A stretch of 6,883 nt of DNA from Sulfurovum sp. UBA1140 (GCA_002311915.1 DCAF01000064.1:1790-8672), one strand, 5' to 3'. Numbered from the stretch's first letter, positions 1-6,800 are shown. A program made the numbers and translations. Notes: generated by a model from the letters alone, not told the origin.

Positions 1-860
1 ATAAGCATTGCAAAGTCAAAAGTTTCTTCATGCATGGTTCCATCAAGTTGTTCATACTCAATTTTACCTTCTTCTACTTTTGAAGTGTGAGCCCCAATAA
101 TCCATTCAACATTTCTTTCAGCAAAAAGTGACTCAGCAAAAAGTTTAGAACTTACAGCGTAACCTCCAACTTTCATGTGCAGTCCACCCATTCCAAAGTC
201 ACCTAAGAATGCTTCATTTGAAATCCATTTAATGTCAACCATATCTCTAACACCAGCTTTTTTAGCTTCGTGTTCAATGTTGAAGATGTACTCAAAAGCA
301 GCACCTTGACAGGTACACATACCGTGACCTGTACCTACAAGAACTTTTTGTCGTTCACCAGCTTTTGCTTTTTCAAATACTTTTTGAAGCTCTTCAGCAG
401 CATGTTCAGCATGTTCAGCAGTACAAACAGAAACAGTATTAGAACCCATTTGACCTTGACCATTACCAAGTCCTGGAGTTGCATCAAAGTTTAGTTTTGG
501 TCCTGTTGCATTGATAAGGTAGTCATAAGTTAACTCTTCTGTATTACCTACTTTCTCTTGACCTGTATACTCGATGGTGATAAATGGTGTATTATCTTTA
601 GAGTTTCCTTCAGGATTAATAGAGACAGCTTTGGCTTGTCTATAGTCGATACCTGCTTTTTCATAAACAGGAGCCAATGGGAAGATAACCTCCTCTTTTG
701 GCATTTGACCAACACCAACCCAGATATTTGAGGGAATCCAATTCCATTGTGAGTTTGGTGTTACCACCACCACTTCATGATCTTTTCCTAGCCATTTTCT
801 TGCAAATGAAGCAGCTGTATGTCCTGATACACCACCACCCATAATTACTAATCGTGCCAT
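1..860 (-). CDS. sqr: Sulfide:quinone oxidoreductase-family flavoprotein (N-terminal 286 residues; 3' end outside window)
   Basis: This is an FAD-dependent pyridine nucleotide-disulfide oxidoreductase-fold protein, most like sulfide:quinone oxidoreductase, which oxidises sulfide to sulfur and passes the electrons to membrane quinone. The reading frame is open from the ATG at 858-860 to the window edge. Residues 4-13 carry the N-terminal dinucleotide-binding glycine motif (LVIMGGGVSG), followed by the second FAD-binding motif NATGPKL (117-123). Cys146, in SVCTAEHAEH, sits where family members carry the first conserved cysteine. Cys182 and Cys184, in GMCTCQGAAFEY, sit at the second redox cysteine next to the flavin. 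The third catalytic cysteine would lie beyond the window. A strong ribosome binding site, AAAGGAAA (864-871 on the complement), fixes the start. The gene is divergent from the ABC binding-protein gene. The SQR subtype cannot be assigned from this fragment, and flavocytochrome c sulfide dehydrogenase (FccB) or an uncharacterised relative remains possible. Confidence 0.8.
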   Translation of the reverse strand, partial: MARLVIMGGGVSGHTAASFARKWLGKDHEVVVVTPNSQWNWIPSNIWVGVGQMPKEEVIFPLAPVYEKAGIDYRQAKAVSINPEGNSKDNTPFITIEYTGQEKVGNTEELTYDYLINATGPKLNFDATPGLGNGQGQMGSNTVSVCTAEHAEHAAEELQKVFEKAKAGERQKVLVGTGHGMCTCQGAAFEYIFNIEHEAKKAGVRDMVDIKWISNEAFLGDFGMGGLHMKVGGYAVSSKLFAESLFAERNVEWIIGAHTSKVEEGKIEYEQLDGTMHEETFDFAML

Positions 861-894
861 AGCTTTCCTTTGTAGTTTGATTTTTCTTACTTCT

Positions 895-900
895 ATTATA
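895..900 (-). promoter_or_regulatory. -10 box of the sqr-like gene
   Basis: The complement reads TATAAT 35 bp upstream of the ATG, with the AAAGGAAA ribosome binding site between them. No recognisable TTGACA lies 16-18 bp upstream. That fits the housekeeping promoters of Campylobacterota, where -35 conservation is weak, but it also limits confidence. Confidence 0.55.
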
Positions 901-1112
901 GGTGGAATAAATTTAAATAAGAGTTAAATATCTATAATTTTGAATCAATATTATAAATATTACACAGAAATAGCCATAAGAATAATTTACAATTATAATT
1001 TTTATAAAGATAAGTTTTTTTGCTACTTTTTAAAAGTTTCATGATAATTATTTATGTTAAATTCTATTTTTTTTGTCTATAGGGCAGTAAAAGATTTTCA
1101 ACAAAGAAAGGA

Positions 1113-1118
1113 TATAAT
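1113..1118 (+). promoter_or_regulatory. -10 box of the ABC binding-protein gene
   Basis: A perfect TATAAT lies 27 bp upstream of the TTG start. This would give a leader of about 20 nt containing the AAAAGG ribosome binding site at 1132-1137. There is no good -35 hexamer, and the upstream DNA is T-rich, as is usual for promoters of this bacterial group. Confidence 0.5.
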
Positions 1119-1145
1119 GGTAGGAATAATTAAAAGGTATTAAAA

Positions 1146-3329
1146 TTGAATAAAAACATTTTTTTTAAACTCCTATTTTTCTACTTAAGTATACTCAGTA
1201 GCTCTTCTGCTGATGTCTGGAATACTCCTCATCATCAAGATAAAGTAGAGCAAAATATACTCTTCTCTTCGTTCTCTTTGCCTCCTAAACGACTTGATCC
1301 CGTTGTCTCTTATAGCTCAAATGAGTGGGCAATTCTTGGTCAAATTTATGAACCACCCTTGCAATACAATTATCTGCTACGACCCTACAGTTTAGAGCCA
1401 TTGACCCTAACCAAAATGCCAACCATTCGTTATTTAAATAAAGAAGGTAAAGAGGTCGATGAAAACTCAACAGAGGTTGTTTTTTCAGAGTATATTTTAA
1501 ATCTTAGAGAAGATATAGCTTATCAAAACCACCCCTCTTTTGTTAAAAACCAAGAAGAAGGGTTATATTATGGTGCATTAAGCAAAGATGAGTTAGAGGG
1601 TATCTCTACCTTAGATGACCTAAATAGAACGGCATCACGTTATCTAAAAGCGTCTGATTATGCCTATGCCATTAAACGTATGGCAGTGCGACAAAATCAC
1701 TCCCCTATTTTGGACAGTATGCAGGAGTATATTGTAGGTTTAAAAGAATTTTCCAAAGATATTACTTTAGTGGTTAAAGAGAAGAGGGCGAACAAAGAGT
1801 TGATAGATTTGCGTCCATATAGTATTTTAGGAGTTAAAGTAGTCGATGATACCACCTTATCTATTAGAGTAAAAGGGCGTTATCCTCAATTTCTTTACTG
1901 GCTTACCATGAACTTTTTTGCTCCTATTCCTTGGGAAGCCGATCTATTTTATCAGCAAGAGGGGTTGATTGCTAAAAACTTAACACTCAACTGGTTTCCT
2001 GTGGGAACGGGTGCTTATTATTTGGCAGAAAATAATCCAAATAAGCAGATGCGATTGGTTGCCAACCCCAATTATCATCATGAAAACTACCCTACACTAA
2101 GCCAAGAGCAGATAGAAAAATCAAATGTTCCTAAAGCGTTGTTAGAAGACTCAGGAAAAAAACTCCCTTTTATTAAAGAGGTTATCTACTCATTAGAAAA
2201 AGAGAGTATTCCCTTGTGGAACAAGTTTCTTCAGGGCTATTATGACGCATCAGGAATTAGCTCCGAAGCGTTTGACCAAGCCGTTCAAATCTCATCGGGT
2301 GGGGAGATGGGCTTAAGTCAAGAGATGATAGATAAAGGGATTGAGTTAAAAGGATCGGTACAACCGAGTATTTTTTATTTGGCATTTAATATGGTTGACC
2401 CCATTGTCGGAGGCTATTCAACATCGGCTAAAAAATTGCGTCAAGCCATCAGTATTGCTCAAAATGAAGAGGAGTACATCTCTATTTTTACCAATGAACG
2501 GGGTATTCCTGCCCAAGCACCCATTCCCCTAGGTATTTTTGGTTATGAAGAGGGTGAAGCAGGAACCAATAGAGTGGTTTATGATTGGATAGAGGGCAAA
2601 CGGGTTAGAAAATCGTTAGAGATTGCTAAAAAATTATTGGCAGAGGCAGGTTACCCCAATGGAGTCTCAAACAAGACAGGAAAACCCTTGGTACTCTATT
2701 ATGATACCACTGCCACAGGACCCGATGATAGGTCATTAATGGATTGGCGACGAAAGCAGTTTGATAAGTTGGGTATTCAGTTGGTGATTCGCTCAACCGA
2801 CTACAATCGTTTTCAAGACAAAGTACGTAAAGGAAAAGCACAACTCTTCTCATGGGGTTGGAATGCCGACTACCCTGATCCTGAAAATTTTCTTTTTTTG
2901 CTCTACGGTGGGAACGCCTCGGTGAATACCAACGGAGCAGGAATTAACAGTTCAAACTATCAAAACCCCAAATTTGACAAACTTTTTGACGAGATAAAAA
3001 CCATGAAAAACTCCCCTTTACGCTTAGAAAAAATACGAGAAATGTTAATAATTGTAAGAGAAGATGCCCCTTGGGTTTGGGGTGTTCACCCAAAGTCACT
3101 CGCCCTTTCTCATAAATGGTACACCAATGTATTGCCCCATGCCATGGCAAATAACACACTGAAATATAAACGTATTGATGCCAAATTAAGGGTTCAAAAA
3201 CAGAAAGAGTGGAATCAACCCGTGGTTCTGCCTTTAATTTTGTTGGTACTTTTTATGGTGTTAATGAGTTATCCTCTCTATCGTGCTTACTTGGGACGAC
3301 AGAGGGCTGTTATTAAAGGAGAAAGTTAA
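1146..3329 (+). CDS. ABC transporter substrate-binding protein, family 5 (peptide/nickel class), with C-terminal membrane anchor
   Basis: This is an extracytoplasmic solute receptor of the SBP_bac_5 superfamily (DppA/OppA/YejA-like), delivering a solute, probably a peptide, to an ABC permease. The start is TTG at 1146: AAAAGG ends 8 nt upstream, the same frame has a stop at 1131-1133, and the next residues form a signal peptide (basic/hydrophobic 1-17, SSSSA then Asp23). There is no cysteine lipobox, so it is not a lipoprotein. Family marks are the early RLDPVVSYSSNEW (49-61), FPVGTGAYYL (284-293), KLRQAISIAQN (430-440), and GWNADYPDPENFLFLLYG (571-588) followed by NSSNYQNPKFDKLF (601-614). 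At 727 residues it is longer than the usual 500-600. Residues 693-711 form a hydrophobic helix followed by the basic tail YRAYLGRQR, which suggests anchoring in the inner membrane with the C terminus in the cytoplasm. The permease gene follows after 1 nt. The substrate is not evident. Confidence 0.9.
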   Translation: MNKNIFFKLLFFYLSILSSSSADVWNTPHHQDKVEQNILFSSFSLPPKRLDPVVSYSSNEWAILGQIYEPPLQYNYLLRPYSLEPLTLTKMPTIRYLNKEGKEVDENSTEVVFSEYILNLREDIAYQNHPSFVKNQEEGLYYGALSKDELEGISTLDDLNRTASRYLKASDYAYAIKRMAVRQNHSPILDSMQEYIVGLKEFSKDITLVVKEKRANKELIDLRPYSILGVKVVDDTTLSIRVKGRYPQFLYWLTMNFFAPIPWEADLFYQQEGLIAKNLTLNWFPVGTGAYYLAENNPNKQMRLVANPNYHHENYPTLSQEQIEKSNVPKALLEDSGKKLPFIKEVIYSLEKESIPLWNKFLQGYYDASGISSEAFDQAVQISSGGEMGLSQEMIDKGIELKGSVQPSIFYLAFNMVDPIVGGYSTSAKKLRQAISIAQNEEEYISIFTNERGIPAQAPIPLGIFGYEEGEAGTNRVVYDWIEGKRVRKSLEIAKKLLAEAGYPNGVSNKTGKPLVLYYDTTATGPDDRSLMDWRRKQFDKLGIQLVIRSTDYNRFQDKVRKGKAQLFSWGWNADYPDPENFLFLLYGGNASVNTNGAGINSSNYQNPKFDKLFDEIKTMKNSPLRLEKIREMLIIVREDAPWVWGVHPKSLALSHKWYTNVLPHAMANNTLKYKRIDAKLRVQKQKEWNQPVVLPLILLVLFMVLMSYPLYRAYLGRQRAVIKGES
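3315..3321 (+). promoter_or_regulatory. Ribosome binding site that fixes the permease start
   Basis: AAAGGAG ends 9 nt before the ATG at 3331. It lies inside the last codons of the binding-protein gene and supports the ATG at 3331 over an upstream in-frame ATG at 3283, which would add 16 unrelated residues and a 47-nt overlap. Confidence 0.75.
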
Positions 3330-3330
3330 A

Positions 3331-4308
3331 ATGTTTACTTATATTATCCGTAGAATTCTATACGCGATTCCCATTCTTATAGGCGTAAACCTAATAACCT
3401 TTATGCTGTTTTTTATGGTCAATACTCCCGATGATATGGCACGTTCACAACTTGGGGCAAAGCAGGTGACTCCTGAACTGATTCAGTCATGGAAAGAGGA
3501 GAAGGGTTACGATAAACCACTTTTTGTTAATGACGAAGCAGGAGGTATTGCTACCCTGACTGATACCCTATTTGTTCAAGAGTCTCTTAAACTTTTTAGT
3601 TTTAATTTTGGATTTTCGGATGCCAATCGTGATATAGGCAGTGATATTAAAGAGCGAATGGTACCAAGTTTAGCCATTGCTCTGCCTACATTTATGATTG
3701 CATTGATTACCAATATATCCTTGGCTCTGCTGTTGGTTCTGTTTCGTGGCTCTATTTTAGACACTAGTATGATGATTGTTGCGGTGATGATTATGTCGAT
3801 TTCTGGGCTTTTTTATATTATTGCAGGGCAGGTGCTTTTTTCTAAGATGTGGCATTGGGTTCCTATTTCGGGCTATGAGTCTGGGTGGGATGGCTTTAAA
3901 TTTTTGATTTTACCTATAATGATAGGAGTTTTTTCTGGGATAGGTTCAGGGGTGCGTTGGTATCGTTCTATTTTCTTAGAGCAGATTAACCAAGATTATG
4001 TAAGAACTGCACGAGCCAAAGGATTATCTGAACTGCGTGTTCTTTTTGGGCATGTGTTGCGTAATGGTATGTTGCCTATTTTAACAGGTGTCGTGGTGGT
4101 GATTCCGACACTCTTTATGGGAAGCCTAATTATGGAATCTTTTTTTGGAATTCCTGGTTTAGGAAGCTACACGATTGATGCAATTAATTCACAAGATTTT
4201 GCGATTGTTAAAGCAATGGTATTTTTAGGGTCGGTACTCTATATCATTGGGTTAATTTTGACAGATATATCTTATACTCTGTTTGATCCAAGGGTGAAAT
4301 TGGGGTAA
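3331..4308 (+). CDS. ABC transporter permease, DppB/OppB type
   Basis: This is an inner-membrane permease of the binding-protein-dependent peptide/nickel importer family (BPD_transp_1), 325 residues long. Residues 1-30 (MFTYIIRRILYAIPILIGVN and on) are the typical DppB N-terminal helix. A periplasmic segment (31-112) contains the family pattern LGAKQVTPELIQSWKEEKGY with DKPLF after it. Further membrane helices lie at about 113-137, 145-170, 190-208, 247-270 and 292-315. The EAA loop that docks the ATPase is YVRTARAKGLSELRVLFGHV (223-242), and FDPRVKLG closes the protein as in DppB. The start follows the binding-protein stop by 1 nt, so the two are almost certainly co-transcribed and probably translationally coupled. 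Such permeases normally pair with a DppC-type partner and one or two ATPases. None is present here, because a convergent gene follows directly. Confidence 0.9.
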   Translation: MFTYIIRRILYAIPILIGVNLITFMLFFMVNTPDDMARSQLGAKQVTPELIQSWKEEKGYDKPLFVNDEAGGIATLTDTLFVQESLKLFSFNFGFSDANRDIGSDIKERMVPSLAIALPTFMIALITNISLALLLVLFRGSILDTSMMIVAVMIMSISGLFYIIAGQVLFSKMWHWVPISGYESGWDGFKFLILPIMIGVFSGIGSGVRWYRSIFLEQINQDYVRTARAKGLSELRVLFGHVLRNGMLPILTGVVVVIPTLFMGSLIMESFFGIPGLGSYTIDAINSQDFAIVKAMVFLGSVLYIIGLILTDISYTLFDPRVKLG

Positions 4309-4342
4309 GGCGTTGTTGATAAAAAAAAGGCTAACGTAGAGA

Positions 4343-4365
4343 GATAAGAGTTTTAAGCTCCTATC
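4343..4365 (+). terminator. Weak stem-loop between convergent genes
   Basis: GATAAGAG and CTCCTATC pair at 7 of 8 positions around a 7-nt loop, followed on the plus strand by CCTTTT. It overlaps the stop codon of the convergent PiT gene. A run of eight A at 4321-4328 is a T tract for transcripts from the minus strand, but it lies too far from this stem to form a classic terminator with it. This is the only candidate end signal for the binding-protein/permease transcript. Confidence 0.25.
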
Positions 4366-5888
4366 CCTTTTAGAATAAAGAATATAATACTTGAAAGAAT
4401 TGCAGCTACGGGAACTGTAATAATCCAAGCAGTTATAATCTTTTTGACCATGCCTCGTTTAACATAGTTTTCACGTAGGGCTTTTTTAATCTGTTTGGCA
4501 GTCTTTTTCTCGACCTTAATGATTTCAAAAAGTTCTGATTTTCGTTTGTAATCATCTCCTACATTTTCCATTTCGGTTCGGTAGTTCTCGACGACGGCTA
4601 ACTGTGCGTTAAGCTCTTGATGCTTTTCGTTGGTTCCTTTTCTATCAAGCCACTCTCGAAGGAAACCAACACCAAATATGCCACCTACGGCAATGTGTGT
4701 CGAAGATACAGGAAGACCAAGTTGAGAAGCAATGACAACGGTAATGGCAGCAGCCATCATAATAGAAAATGCTCTCATTTGATCGAGCTCTGTAATTTCT
4801 GAACCAACAGTTTTTATGAGTCTTGGTCCAAAGAGTGCCAGACCAATTGAAATACCAAAACCACCAACAACCATAACCCACAGCGGAATAGATGCTTTGG
4901 CAGAGATGGTAGCAGTAGATAGTGCATCAAAGACAGCAGCCAAAGGACCTACTGCATTGGCAACGTCATTGGCACCATGAGCAAAACTAAGCAGAGCTGC
5001 TGCAAAGATAAGAGGAATGGTAAAGAGTTTGTTTATAGACTCTCTATCATCGGTTAGGGTTATTATTCTTTGAACAATACGGGGTTTAACCACAATATAG
5101 GTAACCACTGCACCAATAAGACCAAAGATAAGGGCAATTCCAATGGTAGGCTTTTTTGTCTCTGGTAAGAATGGTAAAATCTCTACAATATCCATCCACA
5201 CTTTTTTAAGACCTTTAATTGTTAAGTAGGTAATAAATGCCATTGCCATGACCGACACCAAAATAGGTACAATTTTTTTAGCTGCTTCGAGTTTGTTATC
5301 TTTGTAGATAATTTCAGACTTAATGATATAGAGGAACCCTGCGGCAATAAGACCACCTAGTACAGGAGAGATAACCCAAGACATGGCAATTTTACCCATG
5401 GTTCCCCATGAAACTACAGCAAAACCACCTGCCGCAATACCTGCACCCATAACACCACCAACAATAGAATGCGTGGTAGAGACAGGAGCTTTAAGGATGG
5501 TTGCTAGGGTTAACCAAAGGGCTGCGGCAAGAAGTGCTGCTGCCATGGCATAAACAAATATCATGGGGTCTCCTGCAAATGCAGAAGGGTCAATAATACC
5601 TTTTTTAATGGTGTTAACCACATCTCCACCTGCAATTAAGGCTCCAGCTGCTTCAAATATCGAAGCGATAACGATGGCTCCACCAATGGTTAATGCTCCT
5701 GCACCAACGGCTGGACCTACATTGTTTGCGACATCATTCGCACCAATGTTCATTGCCATATAGGCACCAAATACCGCGGCTATCATTAAAAATCCACTAT
5801 TTGCAATATTACCAAATGCAAAGTGTACATAAAAAGCAACGGCTATAGCGAAACCTGCTCCTAGAAGAACCTTGATTGAGTTGTTCAT
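4353..5888 (-). CDS. pit: Inorganic phosphate transporter, PiT family
   Basis: This is a 511-residue integral membrane carrier of the PiT family (Pit/PHO-4), which imports phosphate, usually as a metal-phosphate complex with protons or sodium. The two inverted halves typical of the family are both clear. The signature GANDVANNVGPAVGAGALT (49-67) recurs as GANDVANAVGPLAAV (305-319). PVSTTH (135-140) with the following glycine-rich helix recurs as PVSSTH (393-398). About ten hydrophobic helices flank these. Residues 411-483 form a charged, probably helical cytoplasmic insert before the last membrane helix (484-508), as in the longer bacterial subfamily. The ATG follows AAAGGGAT (5893-5900 on the complement) at a good spacing. 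The gene converges on the ABC permease. No PhoU-like DUF47 partner, often found beside pit genes, is present here. Arsenate or sulfate transport is a less likely alternative. Confidence 0.93.
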   Translation of the reverse strand: MNNSIKVLLGAGFAIAVAFYVHFAFGNIANSGFLMIAAVFGAYMAMNIGANDVANNVGPAVGAGALTIGGAIVIASIFEAAGALIAGGDVVNTIKKGIIDPSAFAGDPMIFVYAMAAALLAAALWLTLATILKAPVSTTHSIVGGVMGAGIAAGGFAVVSWGTMGKIAMSWVISPVLGGLIAAGFLYIIKSEIIYKDNKLEAAKKIVPILVSVMAMAFITYLTIKGLKKVWMDIVEILPFLPETKKPTIGIALIFGLIGAVVTYIVVKPRIVQRIITLTDDRESINKLFTIPLIFAAALLSFAHGANDVANAVGPLAAVFDALSTATISAKASIPLWVMVVGGFGISIGLALFGPRLIKTVGSEITELDQMRAFSIMMAAAITVVIASQLGLPVSSTHIAVGGIFGVGFLREWLDRKGTNEKHQELNAQLAVVENYRTEMENVGDDYKRKSELFEIIKVEKKTAKQIKKALRENYVKRGMVKKIITAWIITVPVAAILSSIIFFILKGIGA

Positions 5889-5918
5889 TTTTATCCCTTT
5901 TGTTTTGAAAATTTTGAA

Positions 5919-5924
5919 ATTATA
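5919..5924 (-). promoter_or_regulatory. -10 box of the PiT gene
   Basis: The complement reads TATAAT 30 bp upstream of the PiT ATG and just past the T run that ends the stem-loop at 5934-5962. The position 17 bp upstream reads ACCATT, which is not a -35 consensus, so either the usual weak -35 of this group or an activator site may serve instead. Confidence 0.5.
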
Positions 5925-5928
5925 TTAC

Positions 5929-5962
5929 AAAAATGTTACCAAATGGTTACAGTTTGGTAACA
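5929..5962 (-). terminator. Probable intrinsic terminator of the yaaA-like gene
   Basis: On the minus strand TGTTACCAAA and TTTGGTAACA form a perfect 10-bp stem around a 9-nt loop (CTGTAACCA), followed at once by five T. It begins 7 nt after the stop codon of the yaaA-like gene, exactly where a Rho-independent terminator belongs. The stem has only three G-C pairs, so it would be a moderate terminator. The same bases also carry a Pho-box-like direct repeat, listed separately. Confidence 0.5.
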
Positions 5963-5963
5963 G
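5946..5963 (-). promoter_or_regulatory. Pho-box-like direct repeat upstream of the PiT gene
   Basis: On the minus strand CTGTTAC and CTGTAAC are 7-bp direct repeats separated by the 4-bp spacer CAAA, giving an 11-bp period. This matches the architecture and much of the sequence of the enterobacterial PhoB box (CTGTCAT-like repeats, 4-bp AT-rich spacer). Its place 58-75 bp upstream of a phosphate transporter gene fits. Against it, the site overlaps the stem-loop at 5934-5962, lies about 21 bp above the -10, and the PhosR site known from Campylobacter jejuni is different. Confidence 0.3.
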
Positions 5964-5969
5964 TGAATT

Positions 5970-6704
5970 TTAGCTGTTAATGGTGTAGATAATTTCTGTT
6001 CTATTTTTTTTGGTCTGAATTTCACTAATGGATAGATTCTCTATGGGTAAGAGCATAAATGCTTCGATGCTGTTAATTTTTGATTTTGCTATTTCACGTA
6101 AAACAATTCCACGATAGGCTTTAGCCCAATGACTAACAACCTTTCCCTCTTTTATAAATTTTAGTGTGGTGTAGGGTTGGGTGGGTTTATAAAACTTCTC
6201 ATAAAAAATAGCTCTTAAATCTAAAATATCTTCATCTTTGAGATACTCTTCCATTAAGTAGGATTGCTCTTTATAGAGTTTCTCTGGTTTTAAGTCACCA
6301 ATTGATTCCCCCTGCTTGAGTTTATATTCAGGAATATGGTCATCGGCACGAAGAAATCCAAAAAGGTTGGAGCATAAAACAACATGTTTGTCTATATACA
6401 TTCGAGAATCAAGTTTTAAGTTTTTATAATTTAAATAGTCAAAAGCAACACCTGTATAACGCTCTATGGCTTTTATGGTTGGCTCATGAATAATATCCTT
6501 ACTATAATAAGCAATATCTGAACTCTTTTTTAGACCAAACATTTTAGAGAGTAGAGCAGGGTTACTCTGTTGGATAAGGTTGGTATACGCAAGTAGAAGT
6601 TTTTGTCGCAGAGGGGTGAGTTCGGGAAAAAGAAGTTTGGTTAAATTGAAGATATGTTCTCCACCAGCTATTTTTGTTTCACTTGGGGCTAAGAGGATTT
6701 TCAT
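5970..6704 (-). CDS. yaaA: YaaA family protein (peroxide stress, DUF328/UPF0246)
   Basis: This 244-residue soluble, presumably cytoplasmic protein belongs to the YaaA family. The E. coli member is about 258 residues, is induced by OxyR and limits free intracellular iron during peroxide stress. Family patterns seen in order are the N-terminal KILLAPSETK (2-11, matching the ILLSPAKT-type start), RYTGVAFDYL (82-91), the core SNLFGFLRADDHIPEYKLK (112-130, matching SGLYGLLRPLD..YRLEM), DLRAIFYEKFYK (162-173), and VSHWAKAYRGIVLREIAK (190-207, matching the VS.HAK.ARG block). The start is the ATG at 6702-6704, preceded by a weak AGTGAG ribosome binding site and a TATAAT box. It lies upstream of the PiT gene on the same strand, but an 81-bp gap with a stem-loop and a separate -10 suggests separate transcription. 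Peroxide or iron control is inferred from family knowledge only; I see no regulator site. Confidence 0.87.
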   Translation of the reverse strand: MKILLAPSETKIAGGEHIFNLTKLLFPELTPLRQKLLLAYTNLIQQSNPALLSKMFGLKKSSDIAYYSKDIIHEPTIKAIERYTGVAFDYLNYKNLKLDSRMYIDKHVVLCSNLFGFLRADDHIPEYKLKQGESIGDLKPEKLYKEQSYLMEEYLKDEDILDLRAIFYEKFYKPTQPYTTLKFIKEGKVVSHWAKAYRGIVLREIAKSKINSIEAFMLLPIENLSISEIQTKKNRTEIIYTINS

Positions 6705-6726
6705 TGGTTGCTCACTTTTTTAGATG

Positions 6727-6732
6727 ATTATA
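6727..6732 (-). promoter_or_regulatory. Extended -10 box of the yaaA-like gene
   Basis: The complement reads TGTTATAAT, an extended -10 (TGN then TATAAT), 22 bp upstream of the ATG. The leader would be very short, about 15 nt. Upstream DNA is almost pure A/T with no -35 match. It is divergent from the tRNA promoter, the two -10 boxes being 62 bp apart. Confidence 0.55.
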
Positions 6733-6771
6733 ACAAATTTTAAAAAAAAATTATATTTTTCATGAAAACCC

Positions 6772-6800
6772 TTGACATCTATTTAGTTTTTGTCTATAAT
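6772..6800 (+). promoter_or_regulatory. Perfect consensus sigma-70 promoter for tRNA-Thr
   Basis: TTGACA (6772-6777), a 17-bp spacer and TATAAT (6795-6800) match the consensus at every position. A/T tracts at about 6734-6760 could act as an UP element, and the G/C-rich GCGACTCC after the -10 resembles the discriminator of stringently controlled stable-RNA promoters. The likely transcription start is near 6806-6808, about 30 nt before the mature tRNA 5' end. Confidence 0.85.

Larger units (their letters stand above)
861..1145. other. AT-rich divergent intergenic region
   Basis: This 285-bp stretch separates two divergently read genes, and I find no credible coding frame or RNA gene in it. It holds the two -10 boxes listed separately, A/T tracts, a small palindrome AATATT-ATA-AATATT (947-961), and a weak half of a Fur-like site (TGATAAT at 1042-1048). 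A second possible -10 (TATAGG at about 1077-1082) follows a run of T at 1067-1074. None of these minor signals is strong enough to stand alone. Confidence 0.6.

Noticed and set aside
399..420. Tandem 9-bp repeat (AGCATGTTC twice) inside the sqr-like gene
   Set aside because: It encodes AEHAEHA right after Cys146, where SQR-family proteins have a similar His/Glu-rich stretch. The repeat follows from the protein sequence and is not a separate element.
270..494. Open frame on the plus strand of 74 codons
   Set aside because: It lies wholly inside the sqr-like gene on the opposite strand, has low-complexity Phe/Ser/Thr-rich content and no ribosome binding site. The other short frames at 1285-1470, 2626-2853, 2944-3159, 3576-3764, 4617-4881 and 5563-5763 were dropped for the same reason.
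947..961. AATATT-ATA-AATATT palindrome in the divergent promoter region
   Set aside because: A symmetric A/T-only sequence in very AT-rich DNA is expected by chance and matches no operator I know.
1042..1056. Fur-box-like sequence upstream of the binding-protein gene
   Set aside because: The left arm TGATAAT is perfect, but only three of seven right-arm positions match, and such AT-rich DNA yields this by chance.
3283..3330. Upstream ATG that would lengthen the permease by 16 residues
   Set aside because: The extra residues (starting MLTWDDRG) do not resemble a DppB N terminus and overlap the binding-protein gene. ATG 3331 has a strong AAAGGAG at 9 nt and begins with the typical MFTYIIRRILYAIP.
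4311..4336. CGTT...AACG pairing around a run of eight A after the permease stop
   Set aside because: The stem is only 4 bp and the A run is inside the loop, so it cannot act as an intrinsic terminator on either strand.
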